Shown: positions 7,437 through 12,797 of the stretch, piece after piece
Layout: the number at the start of each line of letters is the position of its first letter
Position numbering within the stretch: the stretch's first letter is position 1
Source of the DNA: Candidatus Omnitrophota bacterium
GTDB taxonomy: Bacteria; Omnitrophota; Gorgyraeia; Gygaellales; JAHJCI01
Assembly (NCBI GenBank): GCA_018813085.1
Contig: JAHJCI010000113.1
Coordinates: 1-12,797, forward strand
Length of the DNA stretch: 12,797 bases
Direction: 5' to 3'
Notes under the pieces: model-generated
Database searches by the model: none
The model's input: only the letters and a program-made list of their open reading frames with translations
Told to the model about the DNA's origin: nothing
Translations under genes and position numbers: made by a program

Positions 7437-9034
7437 ATAAACCGAGATAAGGGAACAATCAATAGCGGCAGGAAAATCAATAAGACGACAATTATGCCGG
7501 AGGCGACAAAATAGGGGTTATGCGACTTTATCAGCGGCAGGCCGGCAAATACCGCATCAATGACAAAATGCGCTATGATAACCGTCAGCAACCCGTATTT
7601 TAAAAATACCATTCCTAAGGCAACTCCAAATATGGTCAATTCTATCCCTCTGACATAATTGGGAAAAACAGCATAATCAGAGTGAGCAAAACCCCAGATT
7701 AAGGCAGGAATTAAAACAGCAAGCCAGCCTGACTTTATTCCCTTTTTTAAAAACGAGATCCCAAAAAACCTGTAAGTAACTTCTTCTTTAACTGCAGCGG
7801 CTACGGCAAAGGTTAAAGGAAATAAAACCGGAATGCGCATTCCCAGGATATTGGAATAGTGCGTATTTGGAAGCATCCAGATATTAAAAAATTTCGCGCC
7901 GATAATATAAAATACGCTGACGTACCCCAGGAAGATAAATCCCAGGGAATAACCGACTATATATTTTGCGGCAATCCGAGAAGCAGAAAAATCCTGATTC
8001 TTGATCGCGTTTATCAGGGGTATTTTTGTCCCCCATAAGTCGCGGGAAATTAATTCTCCTACTGCAGCGCAGGCAAATACAAGCAGCGTAACCGAGAATG
8101 TCGTAATCAGAGCCCTCTCTAAGGTAATCATAACAAACATCGCCTTGCTTATCGTATCGGGATAGAAATTCCATAAAAGCGGCATACGGTTTAAAAAGTC
8201 CAGTATTTCCAAAGGTGCAACCAGAGAGGCAAAAATCAAAGCGAATTTCCAGTCAATATTACTCTGTTTAAAATGCGAGAAGAGCATGAATATTGCCGCT
8301 ATCAGCAAGATAAAGGTAAATATGCTGCTGGCTATGGCAAGCACCTGGCCCAGGGATGTTTCGCGTTCCAGATAGCGGGAAAATTCCTCAGGCACCTTAA
8401 GATACCTTCTGTAGCGGCCTAATTTATTTCCATAAACATCAACACTGATTCTTAGGGTTGCTTCCTCGATTTTATAATCCTTCTTTTCCCAGTTAAAATG
8501 ATAATCCGTTCTGCGCTTCTGCTCTTTTCGTGTGCTGTCTTTTAGCGTATAGTCTCCGAGGCCTATCGCTTCGAGCGCTATCCTTTGCTCGGCTATTGCC
8601 CTTGCTTCTCTTTCCGATAAATTCGCTCCTTGCTTATCCTCAAGCAGGGAATAATAGAAGTTTACGATCTCGCCGCTAGCCGGATCCACGTCAACATAGA
8701 AACCCTCTTTTTCCAATTCCTTAAAGTATCTTACCCTCCAGAACCATACGGGCACACCCTCCCTGATAAGGCGGTTTGTTTCTTTTATGCCTTGCGTTTT
8801 CTGCAGATATACAGAGGCATAATAATCAGAATGAAAGATGACTGTTTTATCATAGCCGGCCAAATCAAAACCCAGCTCATTGATAAAGCGAGCTGCCTTC
8901 TCGACTGCTTCTTTTTTATCCACTTGGATATCTATAGAAGCGGTAGGAGAGGCATGCTCATAAAAGAAAACAAAGACAGCAAGGCCAAGGATTCCCAGGG
9001 TTAGCCAAATTGTTAGTTGCTTTATATTATTCAT
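7412..9034 (-). CDS. CPBP-type intramembrane protease homologue with large extracytoplasmic PepSY-like region
   Basis: A 540-residue membrane protein. TM1 (about 8-25) is followed by a soluble region (30-225) with two PepSY-like units: one from KKEAVEKAARF (40-50) to FYVDVDPASGEIVNFYY (112-128), one from LSEREARAIAEQ (139-150) to RISVDVYGNKLGRYRRYLKV (195-214). About seven or eight helices follow from residue 229. The C-terminal part has the CPBP (Abi/CAAX protease-like) motifs: EEVTYR (417-422), WGFAH (447-451) and HFVID (489-493). Family members cleave within membranes or help process exported or prenylated proteins; no substrate is evident here. The second motif has Trp where Phe is usual. 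The start at 9034 has no ribosome site, but a promoter candidate would place the transcript start 2-3 nt upstream. Its 3' end lies inside the fusA terminator hairpin. Confidence 0.85.
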   Translation of the reverse strand: MNNIKQLTIWLTLGILGLAVFVFFYEHASPTASIDIQVDKKEAVEKAARFINELGFDLAGYDKTVIFHSDYYASVYLQKTQGIKETNRLIREGVPVWFWRVRYFKELEKEGFYVDVDPASGEIVNFYYSLLEDKQGANLSEREARAIAEQRIALEAIGLGDYTLKDSTRKEQKRRTDYHFNWEKKDYKIEEATLRISVDVYGNKLGRYRRYLKVPEEFSRYLERETSLGQVLAIASSIFTFILLIAAIFMLFSHFKQSNIDWKFALIFASLVAPLEILDFLNRMPLLWNFYPDTISKAMFVMITLERALITTFSVTLLVFACAAVGELISRDLWGTKIPLINAIKNQDFSASRIAAKYIVGYSLGFIFLGYVSVFYIIGAKFFNIWMLPNTHYSNILGMRIPVLFPLTFAVAAAVKEEVTYRFFGISFLKKGIKSGWLAVLIPALIWGFAHSDYAVFPNYVRGIELTIFGVALGMVFLKYGLLTVIIAHFVIDAVFAGLPLIKSHNPYFVASGIIVVLLIFLPLLIVPLSRFIKTKRRMR

Positions 9035-9042
9035 TCCATATT

Positions 9043-9071
9043 ATTTTATACTAAAATAATATATTTAACAA
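9043..9071 (-). promoter_or_regulatory. Candidate promoter for the CPBP gene (leaderless arrangement)
   Basis: Read on the - strand: TTGTTA (+ coordinates 9066-9071), a 17-nt spacer and TAAAAT (9043-9048). The start would fall near 9036, only 2-3 nt before the ATG at 9034, which fits the lack of a ribosome site. The region is very AT-rich, so chance matches are likely. Confidence 0.35.
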
Positions 9072-9146
9072 GCAGATAATAATTGAAAACATATTGAAAA
9101 AAGAGGCTTATTGAATAAAAGGACTTGAATATTATTTAAAAAACTG

Positions 9147-9174
9147 TTTACTCAAGGAGAACTGGGTGTATAAT
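9147..9174 (+). promoter_or_regulatory. Promoter directly before the ATG at 9181 (leaderless arrangement)
   Basis: TTTACT (9147-9152), a 16-nt spacer and a perfect TATAAT (9169-9174). Six bases separate the -10 box from the ATG at 9181, which would make the A of the ATG the transcript start. The only purine-rich site nearby, AAGGAGA (9154-9160), lies 20 nt from the ATG and upstream of the predicted start. It may also drive the genes from 9323 on. Confidence 0.55.
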
Positions 9175-9180
9175 ACGCCC

Positions 9181-9291
9181 ATGAACAAGGTTTGGCTAAT
9201 ATTCCTCTTAATTTTTCCTATTTCCATGCAATCAAACCTGCTTGCCAAAACTAAATCAGAGATAGCTACCTTTGGGGTATGCGGAATATAA
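9181..9291 (+). pseudogene. 36-residue signal-peptide ORF, possibly a truncated msrA
   Basis: The ORF begins MNKVWLIFLLIFPISMQSN and continues LLAKTKSEIATFGVCGI to a TAA. The first 22 residues form a typical signal peptide: Lys at 3, a hydrophobic core, and likely cleavage after LLA. The remaining 14 residues resemble the beginning of peptide-methionine sulfoxide reductase A, which usually opens with something like ATFAGGCFWC. Here ATFGVCGI looks like that motif with a small deletion just at the catalytic cysteine, and the rest of the enzyme is absent. It could equally be a real small secreted peptide. A perfect TATAAT six bases before the ATG supports expression. The msrA link is inference from about eight residues. 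Confidence 0.4.
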
Positions 9292-9322
9292 AAAAATCTT
9301 CCAATAATAAAGGAGGTAAGAA

Positions 9323-9580
9323 ATGATGGTTCTTGGAGTATTCCCTTTAGTAGTTGCAGTACTGTTGCTGGTAGTAAGTTTCTTCGTATTGGTCGTCGTC
9401 ACTAAAACCGAATCCAAGTCTTTGCAAAGTTTCGGCAGGATACTGGCAATAACCCTCTGCATATTTGCAACTATTAGCATTATAACCACTATTTATTTAA
9501 GCCTTACGCTCGGGCAAATTAGAACGCGCGGCAAATTTACTCGAATGCCAGAAAGCAAATACCAGCACTTCAGGAAATAA
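9323..9580 (+). CDS. Small two-helix membrane protein, unknown function
   Basis: An 85-residue protein with two hydrophobic helices at about 5-27 and 38-63, joined by a short polar loop (KTESKSLQSFG). The basic tail RTRGKFTRMPESKYQHFRK probably stays in the cytoplasm by the positive-inside rule. AGGAGG at 9311-9316 is a strong ribosome site. It is 6 nt from the first ATG (9323) and 9 nt from a second in-frame ATG (9326), so either may be used. The gene lies 31 nt after the short ORF at 9181-9291 with no terminator between, so it may share that promoter. I recognise no family. Confidence 0.8.
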   Translation: MMVLGVFPLVVAVLLLVVSFFVLVVVTKTESKSLQSFGRILAITLCIFATISIITTIYLSLTLGQIRTRGKFTRMPESKYQHFRK

Positions 9581-9638
9581 AAAGCAGCATAAAAACTCTC
9601 GTCCCTGTAATTGATAAAAATACTGCTGGGGAGGGAAA

Positions 9639-10034
9639 ATGAAAAGATTATGCTTAATAATTCTTTTGTCTATTCTCCTATCTACGCCTGTATTTTCTGC
9701 AAAAGGCGGAGAAAAAGGCGCGAGCGAACAGGCATACGAACATGCCAGTAACCAAACAATATTTAACCGCGCAGGGGACTGGTTTGCTACGGTCGGTAAA
9801 TCCGGGGCAGAAAAAGCCAGGATACTACAAGAACGAAAAGCGCAAAGAACTGCCAAGCGCTCAGAAAAAGAGGTCCAGAAGGCTGTGAGAAAATCTGGGA
9901 AGGCCGAAGAAAAAGCGCAAAGGAAAGAAATTCAAACCAGAGAACGGGTAAGAGAAGAGGTTCAGGAGCAACAGGGAATAAAAACACAAACTTGGGGAAA
10001 AACCAAGGGAAATCCCGGGAAAGAAAAAAGATAG
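9639..10034 (+). CDS. Secreted, highly charged protein, unknown function
   Basis: 131 residues with a clear signal peptide: MKRLCLIILLSILLSTPVFSA, cleavage after Ala 21. The mature part starts KGGEKGASEQAYEHASNQT, then IFNRAGDWFATVGKSGAEKA (41-60), a segment with aromatic residues that could be a small conserved motif. A Lys/Arg/Glu-rich stretch (61-112) should form a long charged helix or coiled coil. The end is Gly/Lys-rich and probably disordered. GGAGG at 9630-9634 lies 4 nt before the ATG. It sits between a small membrane protein and a lipoprotein, which suggests an envelope role. No enzyme motif is visible, and I do not recognise the family. Confidence 0.8.
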   Translation: MKRLCLIILLSILLSTPVFSAKGGEKGASEQAYEHASNQTIFNRAGDWFATVGKSGAEKARILQERKAQRTAKRSEKEVQKAVRKSGKAEEKAQRKEIQTRERVREEVQEQQGIKTQTWGKTKGNPGKEKR

Positions 10035-10047
10035 TTTAGCTAAAATT

Positions 10048-10419
10048 ATGAGAAAATATTTAATATTACTTCTTATTATTTGTTTTACCGGCTGTGCTAC
10101 GGTGGGCCGTAAATTCGACCTCAGGAGCATAGACCTTATTGACAAAAACCTGACAACCAAAGAGGAGATAATAAATATTTTTGGCAAACCCGCCAGCATT
10201 ACCACTGATTCTGACGGCAGGGACACCTTCTTTTATCTTCATATGAAGGCAAAGGCAAAACCCACAAGCTTTATACCCCTGGTCTGGATATTCTCCGGAG
10301 GAGGCAGCGCAAAATCAGAGGCATTAACAATATATTTCGATAAAGAAGGCGTAGTTGAAGACTACGAATCAAATACTACTGACCAGGACCTGCGCACAGG
10401 TATCATGCAAAAGGAATAA
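10048..10419 (+). CDS. Lipoprotein with BamE/SmpA-like core
   Basis: 123 residues with a lipoprotein signal peptide: hydrophobic residues 4-13 and the lipobox FTGC, with Cys 16 as the lipidated residue. No Asp follows the Cys, so outer-membrane sorting is expected by the E. coli rule. The mature domain resembles the BamE/SmpA fold: LTTKEEIINIFGKPASITTD (35-54) has the family's 'K-E-x-I-x-x-x-F-G-K-P' character, and LTIYFDKEGVVEDYES (93-108) its 'v-x-F-D-x-x-G-x-v' strand. An unusual Gly/Lys-rich insert (66-90) lies between them. BamE belongs to the machinery that inserts outer-membrane proteins, but many small lipoproteins share this fold, so true BamE function is not claimed. It starts 13 nt after the previous stop, with no clear ribosome site. 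Confidence 0.75.
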   Translation: MRKYLILLLIICFTGCATVGRKFDLRSIDLIDKNLTTKEEIINIFGKPASITTDSDGRDTFFYLHMKAKAKPTSFIPLVWIFSGGGSAKSEALTIYFDKEGVVEDYESNTTDQDLRTGIMQKE

Positions 10420-10436
10420 GACCGAAAGAGTCAAAA

Positions 10437-11576
10437 ATGACAAATAAATGCCCCAAGTGCGGCGCTAAAAACCTGGAACTTACCGAGTACTGCGTATGGT
10501 GTAAGGAAAAATTGCCCCTGTCCCAGCCGGAAAATCCCATTGCCAAAGGCCAGGCAGAGGTAGCGCAAAAAATAACTCTCCGGAAACCAACGCTCAAAAA
10601 GGAAGAAACGCCAATCAAAAGGCCGCCGGGAATAGCAATATTTGCTTATTACGGAATTATTTTAAGCCTTATTTTTATCGTATATGAATTTTTCATATAC
10701 CCGCTTTATCAGAGCAACTTCCAGGATTATTTAAGAACCTTCATCATAATATTCTCTATTCTTTTATCCTATAACCTGCTCAGGTTAAAGAATTGGTCGC
10801 GCATTATACTGCTGTTTCGAAATGCCCTTTTGATTATCCTGACAATCATCCCGTTTCTTATAATTAAAAACATTGCCGCATTCACTACGCCCTGGCATCT
10901 AGTGGCAGAATCCCTTAGAAAGGCCTATCCGAATCTCACCTTATTCATGTTAATCTTTGGTATAATTAATGTTATCTACCTTTTTAGTTTTAATATTTAT
11001 TTTATGCGCCTTGAAATAAAAAAATGCTTTGTAAATAAAGGCTTCCGGCTTCCGGATTTCTCAAGCTTGATAGCGGTTCTCATATTAACCATACTCCTTA
11101 ATTCTTCGGCCCTGCCCTTTCAGAATACTGCCGTTTACCGAAATAGGAAATTCGGATTCAGTTTTACCATGCCCCGGGAATATGAATTAGACAAGAATGA
11201 TTTATACGCTAAAGAAGAAGTGGGGTTGGTTTCTTTTCTTAATGATTCCGGCCGGCCGTTTTTTGTCACTGTCAAGCCTAAGACAGGAAGCACACGCCGC
11301 TCTAGCTGGAAAGAAAGAGCTGACTTAAAATCAGTGTTTATAAAATCGGGCTGGAAGCTGGCCTCTGAACGCATCTTTCCATTGTCAGGTGAGGAATGTT
11401 ACGAATTTATAATAGAGAAGGATGCAAAATACGGCCAGGCGCTTAGAGCGGAAAAAATCCGCTATAATGACTTAAACCAGGCGCTGGTAAGTTTTAGCGC
11501 TGATGCAGTTGATTTTGATAAATTAATACCTGTTTTTGACGATATATTAGAGTCCTTGAAGTTTAAATCCAATTAG
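10437..11576 (+). CDS. Zinc-ribbon membrane protein with C-terminal soluble domain, unknown function
   Basis: 379 residues in three parts. Residues 1-26 form a zinc ribbon with C5, C8, C19 and C22 (CPKCG ... YCVWC). After a basic linker come about five membrane helices, near 66-90, 99-115, 121-143, 167-189 and 208-224. From about 231 a soluble domain begins TAVYRNRKFGFSFTMPREYE and ends DDILESLKF. This pattern is seen in small PsbP-like or DUF1795-like domains that follow membrane segments in many bacteria; the name is a guess. The protein probably has its ribbon in the cytoplasm and, with an odd number of helices, its C-terminal domain outside. It starts 17 nt after the lipoprotein gene. Only a weak GAAAGAG lies upstream. 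Confidence 0.78.
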   Translation: MTNKCPKCGAKNLELTEYCVWCKEKLPLSQPENPIAKGQAEVAQKITLRKPTLKKEETPIKRPPGIAIFAYYGIILSLIFIVYEFFIYPLYQSNFQDYLRTFIIIFSILLSYNLLRLKNWSRIILLFRNALLIILTIIPFLIIKNIAAFTTPWHLVAESLRKAYPNLTLFMLIFGIINVIYLFSFNIYFMRLEIKKCFVNKGFRLPDFSSLIAVLILTILLNSSALPFQNTAVYRNRKFGFSFTMPREYELDKNDLYAKEEVGLVSFLNDSGRPFFVTVKPKTGSTRRSSWKERADLKSVFIKSGWKLASERIFPLSGEECYEFIIEKDAKYGQALRAEKIRYNDLNQALVSFSADAVDFDKLIPVFDDILESLKFKSN

Positions 11577-11625
11577 CCCTTAACTAAAAACGCCTTTCTA
11601 AGAGCTTCCTTTAAAACTACTTAAT

Positions 11626-12525
11626 ATGAAATCAAAGCTAAACCTTATTACGATAAGCCTGTGGTTATTATTGCTTAGCGCTAATACGAGCGCTGAGGAA
11701 ATCTATTTAAATAACGGGGATAAAATAAGCGGAGAAATAATAAAGCAAGACAAAGAAGCTATCATAGTAAAAACCCGGGCAATGGGAAACATATCCATTA
11801 AAACGGACTTTGTTAAAGAAATTATTCCCGATCAAGAAAACCGGCTTGCGCAAACTAAAAAAGACACCCCTGAATTATGGAAGAAGGAGATCTCGTTTGG
11901 CTATAATGAATCTCGCGGCAATACGGAAAATTCGCAATTATCTTTTAACCTCTTTGCCAATAGAAAAACAGAAGACAACGAATTTACGGCAAGGGCGAAT
12001 ACCTATTATTCTTCATCGGATAAAACAATGGACTCGCAAAAATGGTACACCATGCTGCGCTATGCCTATAGTTTCGGGGCAAGGAAGTGGTATAATTTCT
12101 ACCGGCTTGAGGCAGACCATGATAAATTCGCCAATATCGATCACAGGATCATTCCGGCTGCGGGCCTGGGCTACTGGTATTCTGACACTCCTGCCTGGAA
12201 AGCAATGACTGAAGCCGCATTGGGTTTAGAACAGACAAATTTTAAGCAGCAAACTAAAGACTCTGCTCAGCTGGTATTAATTCCCAGGGCATTCCTCGAA
12301 GCAGCAGTATTCGAGAATTCAAAGGTTTCCCAGGATATATCTCTTTATGCATCCTTAAGCGATAAGGGTGAATACAGATTACGCTCTGAGACCGTATTTG
12401 AAAACCCGATTAACGAGAAACTATTGCTTCGCCTTAGCCTGATCAATGATTATAATTCAGGCGCACCTGAAACCACCAAAAAGAGCGACCTGCGCTTAAT
12501 TTCTTCATTAGCCTATTCCTTTTAA
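11626..12525 (+). CDS. DUF481-type outer-membrane beta-barrel protein
   Basis: 299 residues with a signal peptide ending TSA (21-23). The mature N-terminus, EEIYLNNGDKISGEIIKQDK and onward to about residue 68, is a small beta domain with the 'L-x-N-G-D-x-I-S-G' pattern often found before DUF481 barrels. From about 84 (LWKKEISFGYNESRGNTENS) to the end, alternating aromatic and polar strands fit a beta barrel. The final residues LAYSF give the C-terminal Phe recognised by the BAM complex. DUF481 proteins (YdiY-like) have no firmly known function. The ATG at 11626 has no clear ribosome site and lies 49 nt after the previous gene. I found no convincing promoter or terminator in that gap, so it may be part of the upstream transcript. 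Confidence 0.85.
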   Translation: MKSKLNLITISLWLLLLSANTSAEEIYLNNGDKISGEIIKQDKEAIIVKTRAMGNISIKTDFVKEIIPDQENRLAQTKKDTPELWKKEISFGYNESRGNTENSQLSFNLFANRKTEDNEFTARANTYYSSSDKTMDSQKWYTMLRYAYSFGARKWYNFYRLEADHDKFANIDHRIIPAAGLGYWYSDTPAWKAMTEAALGLEQTNFKQQTKDSAQLVLIPRAFLEAAVFENSKVSQDISLYASLSDKGEYRLRSETVFENPINEKLLLRLSLINDYNSGAPETTKKSDLRLISSLAYSF

Positions 12526-12571
12526 TTCACTCAGCAAATTCCTCTATTTAAGCCTTGAGTTATTTATAATT

Positions 12572-12599
12572 TTGACTTTTGTTTTCCCGCGGTTATGAT
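12572..12599 (+). promoter_or_regulatory. Promoter for the ABC ATPase gene
   Basis: TTGACT (12572-12577), a 16-nt spacer and TATGAT (12594-12599), each five of six to consensus. Transcription would start near 12606, about 26 nt before the ATG, leaving room for the ribosome site at 12619-12623. Confidence 0.65.
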
Positions 12600-12631
12600 A
12601 GAATTAAACAACAAAAAAGAGGTAAAATAAA

Positions 12632-12797
12632 ATGATAACCATCACAAAACTCTGCAAAGACTACGGTAAAAGGGTGCTATTTAATGATATCTCCTTAAAC
12701 ATAAACAAGGGAGAAAAAATAGGCCTGCTCGGGCCTAACGGCTCAGGAAAAAGCACGCTTTTCTCAATCATTTTAGGCCAGACAGAGCCGAGATCGG
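12632..12797 (+). CDS. ABC ATPase, N-terminal fragment, probably ABC-F type
   Basis: The first 55 residues of an ABC ATPase cut by the window end. The protein starts MITITKLCKDYGKRVLFNDI, followed by an A-loop region (Tyr 11) and Walker A GPNGSGKST (about 39-47), then LFSIILGQTEPRS. The pattern 'KDYGKRVLFNDISLNINKGEKIGLLGPNGSGKSTLFSIILG' in shortened form is typical of ABC-F proteins (Uup/EttA group). These lack membrane domains and act on the ribosome. An ABC transporter ATPase is not excluded, as the second nucleotide-binding domain lies beyond the window. GAGGT (12619-12623) lies 8 nt before the ATG and a good promoter precedes it. Confidence 0.8.
   Translation, partial: MITITKLCKDYGKRVLFNDISLNINKGEKIGLLGPNGSGKSTLFSIILGQTEPRS

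Noticed and set aside
8630..9004. A 124-codon open frame on the + strand inside the CPBP gene
   Set aside because: It is antisense to a well-supported gene with family motifs, has no ribosome site, and its translation shows no recognisable domain.
9497..10226. Open frames on the - strand opposite the secreted protein and lipoprotein genes (119 and 121 codons)
   Set aside because: They are Phe/Leu/Ser-rich mirror images of Lys/Glu-rich + strand genes that have signal peptides, a lipobox and a good ribosome site.
11577..11625. Possible promoter before the DUF481 gene
   Set aside because: The best pair (TTGAAG with TTAACT) matches the -10 consensus in only three of six bases, too weak to call.
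9181..12525. A defence or toxin-antitoxin system in the small-gene cluster
   Set aside because: No nuclease, methylase, NTPase, toxin or DNA-binding motif is visible; the genes carry export signals and envelope folds instead.

Overview
The window comes from a Gram-negative (two-membrane) bacterium. Envelope genes show this: a lipoprotein with a BamE-like core, a DUF481 outer-membrane barrel ending in Phe, and the decayed tail of a TonB-dependent receptor. The moderately AT-rich composition, the small Lys-rich secreted proteins and the short AT-rich tandem repeat remind me of uncultured lineages such as Omnitrophota. That placement is an impression, not a demonstration.

Positions 1-5035 hold the 3' part of a tightly packed + strand operon for oxyanion uptake and pterin-cofactor synthesis. 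It contains a TupB-type permease (partial), its ATPase with a C-terminal TOBE/Mop domain, MoeA, MoaA, MoaC, and a fused MOSC-MogA protein. Neighbours overlap by 14, 8 and 7 nt or are separated by at most 2 nt. Together they import tungstate or molybdate, make cyclic pyranopterin from GTP (MoaA, MoaC), adenylylate molybdopterin (MogA part) and insert the metal (MoeA). The binding protein, MoaD, MoaE and any client enzyme are not in the window. moaC carries a tandem heptanucleotide repeat just after its start codon.

Positions 4986-5243 form a junction region. The tail of a TonB-dependent receptor survives there in another frame. A strong promoter sits in the end of that remnant. A short leader with an intrinsic terminator and a competing GNRA-capped hairpin precedes fusA. 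Elongation factor G (5244-7340) follows outside any str operon and ends at a second clear terminator, whose stem is also the last coding stretch of the convergent gene.

Positions 7412-9034 (- strand) encode a 540-residue CPBP-type intramembrane protease homologue with a large extracytoplasmic PepSY-like region. Between it and the next + strand genes lie two divergent promoter candidates, each placed so that the transcript would start at or next to the ATG (leaderless).

Positions 9181-12525 hold co-directional envelope-related genes: a 36-residue signal-peptide ORF (possibly a truncated msrA), a two-helix membrane protein, a highly charged secreted protein, a BamE-like lipoprotein, a zinc-ribbon membrane protein and a DUF481 barrel protein. 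From 12632 a new promoter-led gene begins, the N-terminus of an ABC ATPase, probably ABC-F. No stretch over 300 bases lacks a gene. I saw no tRNA, rRNA, CRISPR array or insertion sequence.
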